This document shows positions 1 to 5,626 of a stretch of 8,306 nucleotides of DNA, piece by piece (position 1 is the stretch's first letter; the number at the start of each line of letters is the position of its first letter). The notes under the pieces were generated by a model. That model had not been told where the DNA came from, searched no databases, and saw nothing but the letters and a program-made list of their open reading frames with translations. The stretch is taken from NCBI RefSeq assembly GCF_900182565.1, contig NZ_FXTI01000021.1, positions 1 through 8,306 on the forward strand, read 5' to 3'. A program made the translations under genes and the position numbers. Origin of the DNA: Melghirimyces algeriensis. Lineage in GTDB: Bacteria; Bacillota; Bacilli; Thermoactinomycetales; DSM-45169.

Positions 1-324
1 TGTATCGAAGACCTCCAAGTAAAGCATATGGTGAAAAACCGCAAGTTAGCCAAATCGATCACGGATGCCTCGTGGTCGGAGTTTGTCGCTATGCTTACCT
101 ACAAGGCAGCCTGGCATGGAAGAAACGTGGTGAAAGTGGGGAAACAGTTCCCTTCTAGTCAGCTTTGCTCTTCCTGTGGCTACCGAAACAAGGATGTAAA
201 GAACCTCAACCTTCGGGCATGGACATGCCCTACATGCAGCTCTCACCATGACCGAGACATCAATGCATCCAAAAACATCTTGCAAGAAGGACTTCGAGTA
301 CTTGCGGTCGGGCAGACCGTTTAA
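1..324 (+). CDS. tnpB: TnpB RNA-guided endonuclease (OrfB family), C-terminal part
   Basis: This frame is open from the first base of the window, so the N-terminus is missing; 107 C-terminal residues are visible. They hold the hallmark TnpB zinc finger, CSSC (codons from 166) and CPTC (codons from 226), followed by HDRDINASKNI (codons from 247), which carries the last RuvC catalytic aspartate. The text before it (SWSEFVAMLTYKAAWHGR, KQFPSSQLCSSCG) is also typical. TnpB proteins are RuvC nucleases, ancestors of Cas12, that use an RNA made from the element's right end to cut matching DNA and so help keep the element in place. The C-terminus looks intact. Whether the whole protein is functional cannot be judged here. 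Confidence 0.95.
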   Translation, partial: CIEDLQVKHMVKNRKLAKSITDASWSEFVAMLTYKAAWHGRNVVKVGKQFPSSQLCSSCGYRNKDVKNLNLRAWTCPTCSSHHDRDINASKNILQEGLRVLAVGQTV

Positions 325-411
325 GCTTGGATATGATCCTGTCAGTAGACGGGAGCTCCCAAGAATCCCCTGCCTTCAGGCATGGGGAGTGTCAATTATT
401 TGTAAAATGGA
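220..411 (+). ncRNA. probable omega RNA (TnpB guide RNA) from the IS right end
   Basis: In IS200/IS605 elements the TnpB guide RNA overlaps the 3' end of tnpB, runs through the right end, and finishes with a guide of about 16 nt copied from flanking DNA. By position, the scaffold here would end at 395 and the guide would start TTATTTGTAAAATGGA (396-411). The 5' limit is a guess from known examples. Nothing in the sequence alone proves that it is transcribed. Confidence 0.35.
363..395 (+). repeat. IS right-end hairpin with guide and cleavage site
   Basis: GAAT (363-366) is followed by a stem CCCCTGCC (367-374), loop TTCA (375-378), GGCA (379-382), an unpaired T (383) and GGGG (384-387), then AGTG and TCAA (392-395). 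A hairpin with one extrahelical T on its 3' arm is the structure bound by TnpA of this family. GAAT plus TCAA is the right-end guide and cleavage pair of IS608. The same fold, including the bulged T, recurs at 7894-7914. Confidence 0.8.
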
Positions 412-897
412 ATGTATCTTTTCTACTCTCTCATAGAATTGTTCCTTACTTTCATACTCTCTGACGGTTATAAATCTCACTTTTCCATTCGCATTTAAAG
501 AGTTTCTTGAAATATGTCCGCCTAGCCCCTCGCATAAATTCTTTACCATGGCAACATCATCAACCTCTATTTTGCCATGCCATTCGAAATAAGGTTTTGA
601 GTTCTTAGTTATCGGTTGATGAAAGTATGCTTCTTCCTTTGGAGACGTCTCTACTTTTTTTCTTATGATTGTAAATCCGTTTTCTTGAAACTTCGTTACG
701 GTCTTTTCGATTTCTTTATTAGCTTCATGAAAATCTTTACTGTTAATAACCCCTGTATACATTGGTTGATTGATGTAATTTCCTTTATCTAGGACGATCA
801 TGAGAGGTTTTACCTGTTCCGATTTACAAAGTTCTATAAAAGCTTCCTTGTCAGCAAGATTTAAATCATTGACTGTAATGTGAAATTCAAATTCCAT
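376..897 (-). CDS. unknown protein, 3' end altered by IS insertion
   Basis: This is a 173-residue product whose function I do not recognise. The start at 897 is supported by AGGAGTG (903-909, read on the minus strand) five bases upstream. The protein has two similar-looking halves of mixed alpha/beta character: residues 1-80 open with EFEFHITVNDLNLADKE, and residues 100-170 contain PYFEWHGKIEVDD and VRFITVREYESKEQF. This suggests an internal duplication. It has no signal peptide or membrane segment. The last codons (DTPHA and the stop) lie inside the IS right end, since the inferred boundary is at 395, so the native C-terminus has been replaced and some residues are probably lost. The gene is visibly more AT-rich than the flavodoxin and recombinase genes. 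It converges on tnpB and overlaps the putative guide RNA in antisense. Confidence 0.75.
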   Translation of the reverse strand: MEFEFHITVNDLNLADKEAFIELCKSEQVKPLMIVLDKGNYINQPMYTGVINSKDFHEANKEIEKTVTKFQENGFTIIRKKVETSPKEEAYFHQPITKNSKPYFEWHGKIEVDDVAMVKNLCEGLGGHISRNSLNANGKVRFITVREYESKEQFYERVEKIHSILQIIDTPHA

Positions 898-954
898 TGT
901 CTCACTCCTGAACAGTTCTTTTTAGATAATTTTGTTGCATAAATGGGTTACTTC

Positions 955-963
955 ATTTTAACA
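955..963 (-). promoter_or_regulatory. possible extended -10 promoter of the 376-897 gene
   Basis: Read on the minus strand the bases are TGTTAAAAT, an extended -10 (TGn followed by TAAAAT, one mismatch to TATAAT), about 58 bp upstream of the start codon. No good -35 lies at 17 bp, which extended -10 promoters can tolerate. The region is generally AT-rich, so this is weak. Confidence 0.3.
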
Positions 964-1159
964 TTCTTTTTTTGCAATAACGAAACAATTTTTATTTTTC
1001 TGGTTCCCCCATGGCCCTTAAAAACAAACCTTCACTGAACACAATCTACGGAGGTTTTAAAGTCTTATATGAAGAATATAATTTACTGTCTTAGAAAAAA
1101 GGCATGCTGTTATACATTCCAGTTGCCCCATGAAAGGTCAGACAGGAGAGGAGATAACA

Positions 1160-2026
1160 ATGCGTAACGAAAAGGAAATGATGGATTTAATATTAACCAC
1201 TGCCAAAAATGATGAGAGAGTACGTGCTGTAATCATGAATGGATCACGTACAAATCCTCATGCAAAAAAAGATATTTTTCAGGATTATGATATTGAATAT
1301 ATTGTAAGCGATATCAATTCTTTCACATCTGATCATCGTTGGGTAGATATATTTGGCGAGAGAATGATGATGCAAATGCCAGAGGAGAACGTGTTGCCAC
1401 CAGCTGAAAATGATGGACGTTTTCCTTATCTCATGCAATTTAAGGATGGAAATCGCCTTGATTTGACTTTGATTCCTATAGAGAAAATGGATCAATTGAT
1501 GAATTTTGATAGTTTAAGTCTAGTGCTTCTAGATAAAGATGAGATGATAGATCCGCTTCCACTTCCAAATGATCGAGATTACCATATAAAGCCGCCCTCA
1601 GAAAAAGAATTTATGGATAGTTGCAATGAATTTTGGTGGATCTGCTTGAACATTAGCAAGGGCCTTTGGCGTGAAGAACTTACATATGCCATGTTCATGT
1701 ATGAACAGGTCAACCGGAATGTGTTAATCCGAATGATTGAATGGTATATCGGAATGAAAACGAATTTTACAAAAAGTGCTGGCAAGCATGGTAAGTACAT
1801 CCAAGACTATCTTGAGACAGAACTATGGAATGAATTTGTTCGAACATATCCAGATGCTGATTATGAAAACATATGGCAATCACTTTTCCATATGTGTGAT
1901 TTATTCAGAAAAATAGCAGTAAAAGTGGCTAACCATTTTGCATTCAGATATCCCTATGATGAGGACAAAAATGTCAGCGCGTATCTTCAACATGTGAAAA
2001 ACCTGCCAGGGAATAGTGATGGATGA
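1160..2026 (+). CDS. aadK: aminoglycoside 6-adenylyltransferase (ANT(6), AadK-like)
   Basis: This 288-residue enzyme, close to the usual length of 280-300 in the family, is predicted to transfer AMP from ATP to the 6-hydroxyl of streptomycin and so inactivate it in the cytoplasm. The nucleotidyltransferase signature is clear: GSR at 28-30, then DYDIEY at 42-47, where D42 and D44 should bind metal; D101 in RLDLTLIP is the likely third acidic residue. The C-terminal half (FWWICLNISKGLWREEL, GKHGKYIQDYL) is also typical. ATG 1160 is chosen because AGGAGAGGAG lies just before it; an in-frame ATG at 1130 has no such site. The gene stands alone between a gene on the other strand and a strong terminator. 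In Bacillus subtilis aadK is an intrinsic chromosomal gene, so its presence need not mean recent acquisition, although its neighbours here are mobile. Confidence 0.93.
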   Translation: MRNEKEMMDLILTTAKNDERVRAVIMNGSRTNPHAKKDIFQDYDIEYIVSDINSFTSDHRWVDIFGERMMMQMPEENVLPPAENDGRFPYLMQFKDGNRLDLTLIPIEKMDQLMNFDSLSLVLLDKDEMIDPLPLPNDRDYHIKPPSEKEFMDSCNEFWWICLNISKGLWREELTYAMFMYEQVNRNVLIRMIEWYIGMKTNFTKSAGKHGKYIQDYLETELWNEFVRTYPDADYENIWQSLFHMCDLFRKIAVKVANHFAFRYPYDEDKNVSAYLQHVKNLPGNSDG

Positions 2027-2078
2027 AAGCCTTCTGACTGGCTGAAGTAACAACTGTTCCATTTCCATAGACATGAAT

Positions 2079-2106
2079 GACTTGAGTGGTTCTCAAGTCT
2101 TTTTTT
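2079..2106 (+). terminator. Rho-independent terminator after aadK
   Basis: A perfect 8-bp stem, GACTTGAG (2079-2086) with CTCAAGTC (2092-2099), has a five-base loop and is followed by seven T (2100-2106). It lies 52 bp after the aadK stop and separates aadK from the flavodoxin promoter. Confidence 0.92.
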
Positions 2107-2162
2107 CATTTACTGAAGAGTCTCGAAATTGGGCGCTCTCTCTTCTCCTAAAAAAATCGATA

Positions 2163-2191
2163 TTGATAATCATTATCAATTGATTTATGAT
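2163..2191 (+). promoter_or_regulatory. sigma-A promoter of the flavodoxin gene
   Basis: TTGATA (2163-2168) and TATGAT (2186-2191) are separated by exactly 17 bp, each hexamer close to the vegetative consensus. The start codon is 31 bp downstream of the -10. The -35 and most of the spacer are covered by a Fur box, so repressor binding would exclude RNA polymerase. Confidence 0.8.
2164..2178 (+). promoter_or_regulatory. Fur box (7-1-7 palindrome)
   Basis: TGATAATCATTATCA is a perfect 7-1-7 inverted repeat, identical to the consensus TGATAATNATTATCA bound by Bacillus Fur with Fe(II). It overlaps the promoter elements. The prediction is repression in iron-replete cells and expression of the downstream genes when iron is scarce. 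Confidence 0.9.
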
Positions 2192-2222
2192 GGAACCAAA
2201 CCGTTCAAAAGGAGATTGATCG

Positions 2223-2699
2223 ATGACGAAGGTCCTTTTGATCTACAGCAGTATGACGGGAAACACGGAAGAGATGGCAGAAGCGATTGCAGAAGGGGTC
2301 AAGGAACGAGCCAGCCTTGAAGTCAAGGATGTGCTGGAGGCGGAGGCTACTGAAATGATTGATTATGACGGTTTGTTATTAGGTGCCTATACATGGGGGG
2401 ATGGAGAGTTACCTGATGAATTTCTCGATTTTTATGATGATATGGAAGAATTGGATCTCAGGAACAAGAAGGCAGCTGTATTTGGATCCTGCGACTCTTC
2501 ATATCCCCATTTTGGTGCTGCCGTAGACATTCTCATTGAAACGTTGCAGGCATGCGGAGCTGAAGTCGTTCTACCGGGTTTGAAGGTGGAGTTGAGTCCA
2601 ACAGATGAACAGATTACAGAATGTAAACAATTTGGATTCGACTTTATCCATCATCTTCTTCACAGGAGGGAAGGACATGAGAAAACACCAAAGGGATAG
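2223..2699 (+). CDS. flavodoxin (short chain, YkuN/YkuP type)
   Basis: This 158-residue FMN-binding electron carrier of the cytosol is predicted to replace ferredoxin when iron is limiting. The phosphate-binding loop SSMTGNTEE is at 9-17. The 50s loop carries W58 in TWGDGELP, expected to stack on the flavin, and GSCDSSYPHFG (88-98) forms the 90s loop with Y94 on the other face. AAAGGAG (2208-2214) eight bases before ATG 2223 supports the start. In B. subtilis the ykuNOP flavodoxin operon is also Fur-controlled, which agrees with the Fur box here. The tail beyond about residue 145 is basic and histidine-rich (HHLLHRREGHEKTPKG) and overlaps the next gene, so its last residues may be a by-product of that overlap. 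Confidence 0.95.
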   Translation: MTKVLLIYSSMTGNTEEMAEAIAEGVKERASLEVKDVLEAEATEMIDYDGLLLGAYTWGDGELPDEFLDFYDDMEELDLRNKKAAVFGSCDSSYPHFGAAVDILIETLQACGAEVVLPGLKVELSPTDEQITECKQFGFDFIHHLLHRREGHEKTPKG

Positions 2700-3231
2700 A
2701 GGCACGAAGTGGAAATGGGCACCAGCCGTTCAGAGAACCGTTAATCAGGTGGTTGCGGAGTTTTATAGGTCTGATCCCCATCAACGGACCGGTCTCCGCG
2801 TTTTGGAACTGATCGGGAAAAACTGGACTGCAACCCCTTCTTTATTTGAGGGTACATATGATTATTATGAAGCCCTGCTGAAAACAACGGATCATTTGCT
2901 ACAGGGGTTGCTACAGGATCGAGACAGCCATTCTATCGTCATTGAAGCGCCTCAAATTTATGCGAAGAAGCGAAAGAACTGTCCGGGACCTCTGTTGGTA
3001 TGTAAGAAGACCTCTCAAAGCTGTGTACTCCGAACCTATTGGGTGGAGATTCCCTGTGAAGTGGAAAATCTGCAATCGATAGCATGGGGGCTATACTCTG
3101 CAATACAGGAGCCTTTACCGGACAGACTGGAAGTTGTCCATGTGCTGAGCGGGCGAAGAACACGGCTTCCGATAAAGAGTCCGTCCCACAGTCAATCTGT
3201 AACCCTGAAAACGATCACTGAGGGGGCTTGA
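2677..3231 (+). CDS. unknown protein coupled to flavodoxin
   Basis: I do not recognise this 184-residue protein. ATG 2677 is chosen over in-frame starts further upstream because AGGAGGG (2664-2670) lies six bases before it. It overlaps the end of the flavodoxin gene by 23 bases in another frame, so the two are probably co-transcribed from the Fur-controlled promoter and translationally coupled. The N-terminus is strongly basic (MRKHQRDRGTKWKW). The middle has YDYYEALLKTTDHLLQGLLQD, probably helical, then KNCPGPLLVCKKTSQSC with three cysteines. No signal peptide or membrane helix is evident. The shared regulation suggests a role in iron limitation or flavodoxin-dependent chemistry, but that is inference from position only. 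Confidence 0.75.
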   Translation: MRKHQRDRGTKWKWAPAVQRTVNQVVAEFYRSDPHQRTGLRVLELIGKNWTATPSLFEGTYDYYEALLKTTDHLLQGLLQDRDSHSIVIEAPQIYAKKRKNCPGPLLVCKKTSQSCVLRTYWVEIPCEVENLQSIAWGLYSAIQEPLPDRLEVVHVLSGRRTRLPIKSPSHSQSVTLKTITEGA

Positions 3232-3252
3232 TATCTCAACCTAGGAGAGTAC

Positions 3253-3300
3253 ATGGCTAAGTACCGTTTAAATATCAGTATCAGGGGGGAGTGCCAATGA
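3253..3300 (+). CDS. 15-codon leader-like ORF
   Basis: ATG 3253 follows AGGAGAG (3243-3249) at a good distance and reads MAKYRLNISIRGECQ before TGA. The stop overlaps the next start as ATGA (3297-3300), and the last codons contain the ribosome binding site of the next gene, so its translation would pass directly to the 61-residue ORF. It may be a leader peptide, or the start of an older gene cut short. Such short ORFs can arise by chance, but the site plus overlap makes translation plausible. Confidence 0.4.
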   Translation: MAKYRLNISIRGECQ

Positions 3301-3482
3301 ATCTATTAAGAGATTGGGTTCGAATGGCTGAGTTTCCTTATCAAAAAGAAAAACGTTATCTTGAATTAGTGGAAGAATTTTGGGCTCTTACCAAAGAACG
3401 TTTGGAAGGCAAAATATCACTAGAAAGAAAGCGGGAAATTGGGTCTCGCATTGCCAAAATCAATCAAGAAGCTAGAGGTTAG
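3297..3482 (+). CDS. small charged helical protein of unknown function
   Basis: The 61-residue product begins MNLLRDWVRMAEFPYQ and is rich in K, R and E; nearly all of it looks alpha-helical (QKEKRYLELVEEFWALTKERL). ATG 3297 is preferred over GTG 3291, because the AGGGGGGAG stretch (3283-3291) overlaps the GTG and sits five bases before the ATG. It lies upstream of a HicB antitoxin gene, 90 bp away, where a HicA toxin would normally be. However, it lacks the HicA fold signature (no GSHH-type motif, no catalytic histidine). It could be the partner of that HicB or an unrelated gene. Confidence 0.6.
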   Translation: MNLLRDWVRMAEFPYQKEKRYLELVEEFWALTKERLEGKISLERKREIGSRIAKINQEARG

Positions 3483-3514
3483 AGGTAGGATACATTTTTT
3501 TCGGAAATAAAACT

Positions 3515-3534
3515 CTGGAACCAAATGGTTTCAG
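3515..3534 (+). promoter_or_regulatory. 20-bp dyad, possible HicB operator
   Basis: CTGGAACCA (3515-3523), AA, TGGTTTCAG (3526-3534) form inverted arms that match at eight of nine positions. The two-base centre is too tight for a good RNA hairpin, which favours a protein-binding site. It lies 38 bp before the HicB start; HicB-type antitoxins with a ribbon-helix-helix domain commonly bind such dyads to repress their own operon. Confidence 0.4.
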
Positions 3535-3572
3535 GGTATAGATCGGGAATTGAGGGGGGTGTAAAAACTGGA

Positions 3573-3926
3573 ATGAAAAAAGAGTTAGCTCATTACGTAA
3601 GCTTACCCTACACCCTTTTGGTCCATTCAATCAAAGATGAAAGTGGAGAGTATTTTGTTGGTTGTGTTTTGGAGCTGGATGGTTGTATGAGCGACGGAGA
3701 TACGTTAGAAGAAGCTTATGAGAACACGCAGGAAGCCATGGAAGGGTATCTGGAAGTGAAGTTGGCTTATGGGGACCCGATCCCAAGACCAATAAAGGAA
3801 AAGGATATGTTGAATGGAAACGCAAATATCTATCTGCCTGAAACCCTTCAGCAACGATTGACAGTAGAAGCAAAGAAAGAGGGAGTTTCCCTCAATCAGT
3901 ATATTTTGCGTAAGTTAAGCGAGTGA
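3573..3926 (+). CDS. hicB: HicB family antitoxin
   Basis: This 117-residue protein has the two-part plan of HicB. Residues 13-60 (YTLLVHSIKDESGEYFVGC, LELDGCMSDGDTLEEA, ENTQEAMEGYL) form the degenerate RNase H-like toxin-binding domain. Residues 83-117 (NIYLPETLQQRLTVEAKKEG, VSLNQYILRKLS) form an Arc-like ribbon-helix-helix DNA-binding domain. ATG 3573 fits the domain start and gives the usual length. The purine run GAGGGGGGTG (3552-3561) is somewhat far from it, and an in-frame ATG 3525 has no good site. HicB normally neutralises the mRNA-cleaving toxin HicA, but no HicA is seen within the window, so this copy is either solitary or paired with the unrelated 61-residue protein upstream. Confidence 0.9.
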   Translation: MKKELAHYVSLPYTLLVHSIKDESGEYFVGCVLELDGCMSDGDTLEEAYENTQEAMEGYLEVKLAYGDPIPRPIKEKDMLNGNANIYLPETLQQRLTVEAKKEGVSLNQYILRKLSE

Positions 3927-4109
3927 AAAGAAGTAAGGTGTATGTTTGCTGGAAAAGTGTAAATGACAGCGTGTGATGTTCTACATCCAGGGAGTTTGAC
4001 TCGTTTAGGATGACTTTCCACCCAAGAGGTTTCCGATATAGTGGGGGTTGTGAGATATAGAGAAGGGTTTGATGCCGCTTCGGGTTTACTTTTTTATAGG
4101 AGTGTTCCA

Positions 4110-4427
4110 ATGACCTATATTATCTTTGATTTGGAAACGACCTGTGAGGAAAAGAGGAGGGTCCAGAACGAAACGATTGAAATCGGGGCGGTGAAGGTGG
4201 ATGAAGCAGGGCAGGCAGTGGATACATTTCAAACCTTCGTTCGGCCGGTCATTCGCCCGGTGCTTTCCGGTTTTTGCACGCAACTGACTACGATTCGGCA
4301 GAAAGAGGTAGATACGGCACCGTTTTTTCCCCAAGCGGTGGCATCATTTCGGCGTTGGATCGGAGAGGAGGCATATATGCTCTGTTCCTGGGGGTTTTAT
4401 GTACCGCCAGCACTTTTTGCCCCTTAA
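4110..4427 (+). pseudogene. DEDDh 3'-5' exonuclease, frameshifted and truncated
   Basis: AGGAGTG (4098-4104) leads to ATG 4110 and 105 codons. IIFDLETT (4-11) is the Exo I motif with D7 and E9; NETIEIGAVKVDE, FVRPVIRPVLSGFCTQLTTI and AYMLCSWGFY are typical of the KapD-like/ERI-1 type, which usually has about 180-210 residues. Directly after CSWGFY the frame turns into VPPALFAP and stops. Removing one base near T4402 gives YDRQHFLPLNCKSERYFDTA, which fits the family's Exo II region (YDRxQF..xC), so the break falls at the Exo II aspartate codon. That shifted frame stops at 4509, and no HxxxxD Exo III motif is found. The gene is therefore dead as an exonuclease. The break coincides with a 30-bp repeat (4396-4425). 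Confidence 0.8.
4396..4425 (+). repeat. 30-bp exact direct repeat, copy 1
   Basis: The repeat begins TTTATGTACCGCCAG and ends TTTTTGCCCCTT, identical to copy 2 at 5859-5888. The flanking bases differ on both sides (T before and AATTG after here). It spans the frameshift in the exonuclease relic and encodes YVPPALFAP in the broken frame. Confidence 0.95.
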
Positions 4428-4512
4428 TTGTAAGTCGGAAAGATATTTCGATACCGCTTGCTCCATATGCACTTACCTTCCTCCGTGCACACCTGACATC
4501 GGTCTTTGACTC

Positions 4513-5340
4513 TCAGCCGATTGATCCACTTGGACAGATGGTGAAAACGATTCGATTGACTGCTGTTGATAATGAGTAAAGTCGATATCTGGGTGGAATT
4601 GATGAAACCGCCTGATCTAATTCCTCCTGTATTCCTTGTAGTAATTGGGGCTTCAGTTCCTTGTCAATTTTATTCTCCAAGATTGCTTGAATGACGGCAG
4701 CGGCTCCTGCAGTCAGAAAATGCTCATGCCATCCAAACTCCACATCCGAAGAAAACTTGGTATAGACAGGGATGGGACGTCCATGTTCAGCACTGACAGC
4801 CATGTTTGCATCAACGTTTAAATCTGGATTGAAAAAATTGTTCACCTTTACTTCAAAACGAAGCTTAATTTTGATTCCGGTGGCATCAATTTCAAGTTGT
4901 GGCTGCTTTTTAATGGTGATGTCGTCTCTTTCCCCTACCACATGATTTACCACTTGAGTGGTTCTACGACGGATTTCATCTTCTGCGACGGAATGCCCAT
5001 AGCAATTTTCAGCACTCACTTGAACCGTCGTTGATCCCAAATGTCTGTGCACAGTAAACATCTGAGCGTGAATGTGATAGGTTTGGGTCAAAGCTGGAGT
5101 GACCACTTTTGTTCCCTCCATCCCAACATCCAGATGCCTACTTGCAGAATAGGGACTGGTACTAACGGTGATTTTTACATTTGGACCCGTTACACGCCAA
5201 CTTAACTGCACTTCATCATAAGGATAAACCTGTGTGGGTTCTGCTTGAAAATAATCTAGTTTAAGCTGACTCAACTTATCCATTGCTGTATTGATCATTT
5301 CTTCTGTTGGTGGCACTGGAGACACTTCCTTTCTTTTCAT
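4513..5340 (-). CDS. unknown protein with Ig-like N-terminal part
   Basis: I do not recognise this 275-residue protein. Residues 30-110 read like a bacterial Ig-like beta-sandwich (FQAEPTQVYPYDEVQLSWRV, GTKVVTPALTQTYHIHA). Residues 130-220 are beta-rich and polar (IKLRFEVKVNNFFNPDLNV, EHGRPIPVYTKFSSDVEFGW). The rest is helical (HFLTAGAAAVIQAILENKID). It has no signal peptide, lipobox or membrane helix, so it is probably cytosolic or part of a non-classical assembly. ATG 5340 is the first start after an in-frame stop, but AGGAA abuts it (5341-5345), an unusually tight site; M15 (5298) and M20 (5283) are alternatives with no better site. It converges on the broken exonuclease 86 bp away, with no terminator between them, so its 3' end may also have been rearranged. 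Confidence 0.7.
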   Translation of the reverse strand: MKRKEVSPVPPTEEMINTAMDKLSQLKLDYFQAEPTQVYPYDEVQLSWRVTGPNVKITVSTSPYSASRHLDVGMEGTKVVTPALTQTYHIHAQMFTVHRHLGSTTVQVSAENCYGHSVAEDEIRRRTTQVVNHVVGERDDITIKKQPQLEIDATGIKIKLRFEVKVNNFFNPDLNVDANMAVSAEHGRPIPVYTKFSSDVEFGWHEHFLTAGAAAVIQAILENKIDKELKPQLLQGIQEELDQAVSSIPPRYRLYSLSTAVNRIVFTICPSGSIG

Positions 5341-5481
5341 TTCCTATAGGATGACCTTTTTCAAGAATTTTACTTACTGAATCCAGCTTTTTTTGGCGCA
5401 ACTAGAGCCTTTTTTCATTTCCATTCTTCATATACAGACATATACCATCTGGTACACTCTCCGATCAAAGGAGTTGAAAAT

Positions 5482-5586
5482 ATGTTCAATTTTTTAACAA
5501 TTATATGGCAGATGCTTGCTGGTGGGGGATTGCTTATCATCATTTTAGCCATTGGTCACTGGGCAATTCGGACTCTGAAAAGGTAA
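5482..5586 (+). CDS. 34-residue single-span membrane protein
   Basis: AAAGGAG (5467-5473) lies eight bases before ATG 5482. The product MFNFLTIIWQMLAGGGLL... has one hydrophobic segment (about residues 4-28, including GGGLLIIILAIGHWA) and a positive C-terminus (RTLKR), predicting a membrane peptide with the positive end in the cytoplasm. It lies 40 bp before the next small membrane gene and probably shares its transcript. I recognise no family. The strong ribosome binding site and coherent hydrophobicity argue for a real gene. Confidence 0.6.
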   Translation: MFNFLTIIWQMLAGGGLLIIILAIGHWAIRTLKR

Positions 5587-5626
5587 AACGCGTGAATAAA
5601 CGTTATGAAAGATGGTGATGGTCTTC

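Larger units (their letters stand above)
1..395 (+). mobile_element. IS200/IS605-type element, right part only
   Basis: The visible part contains the 3' end of tnpB, a short non-coding tail and a subterminal hairpin that ends eight bases before the proposed right boundary at TCAA (392-395). GAAT immediately before the hairpin (363-366) and TCAA just after it match the guide/cleavage pair known from IS608, a founding member of the family. The left end, and any tnpA, lie outside the window. The boundary at 395 is inferred from this architecture, not from an empty-site comparison. Confidence 0.85.

Noticed and set aside
1081..1117. Possible aadK promoter with -10 TATACA near 1111.
   Set aside because: No acceptable -35 at 16-18 bp; AT-rich region gives many such -10 matches.
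3927..4109. 183-bp intergenic stretch between hicB and the exonuclease relic.
   Set aside because: Read on both strands for small genes, hairpins and repeats; only the exonuclease ribosome binding site at its end is convincing.
4274..4579. Plus-strand open frame of 101 codons overlapping the exonuclease relic and the end of the minus-strand gene.
   Set aside because: No ribosome binding site; it crosses two better-supported genes and shows no coherent protein.
2080..4965. A 14-base match (ACTTGAGTGGTTCT) between the aadK terminator (2080-2093) and 4952-4965.
   Set aside because: A shared 14-mer in 8.3 kb is expected by chance with appreciable probability, and the contexts (terminator loop versus coding sequence) are unrelated.
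5386..5426. GGC...GCC followed by a T run, resembling a terminator between the minus-strand gene and the membrane peptide.
   Set aside because: The stem is only about three base pairs, too weak to call.
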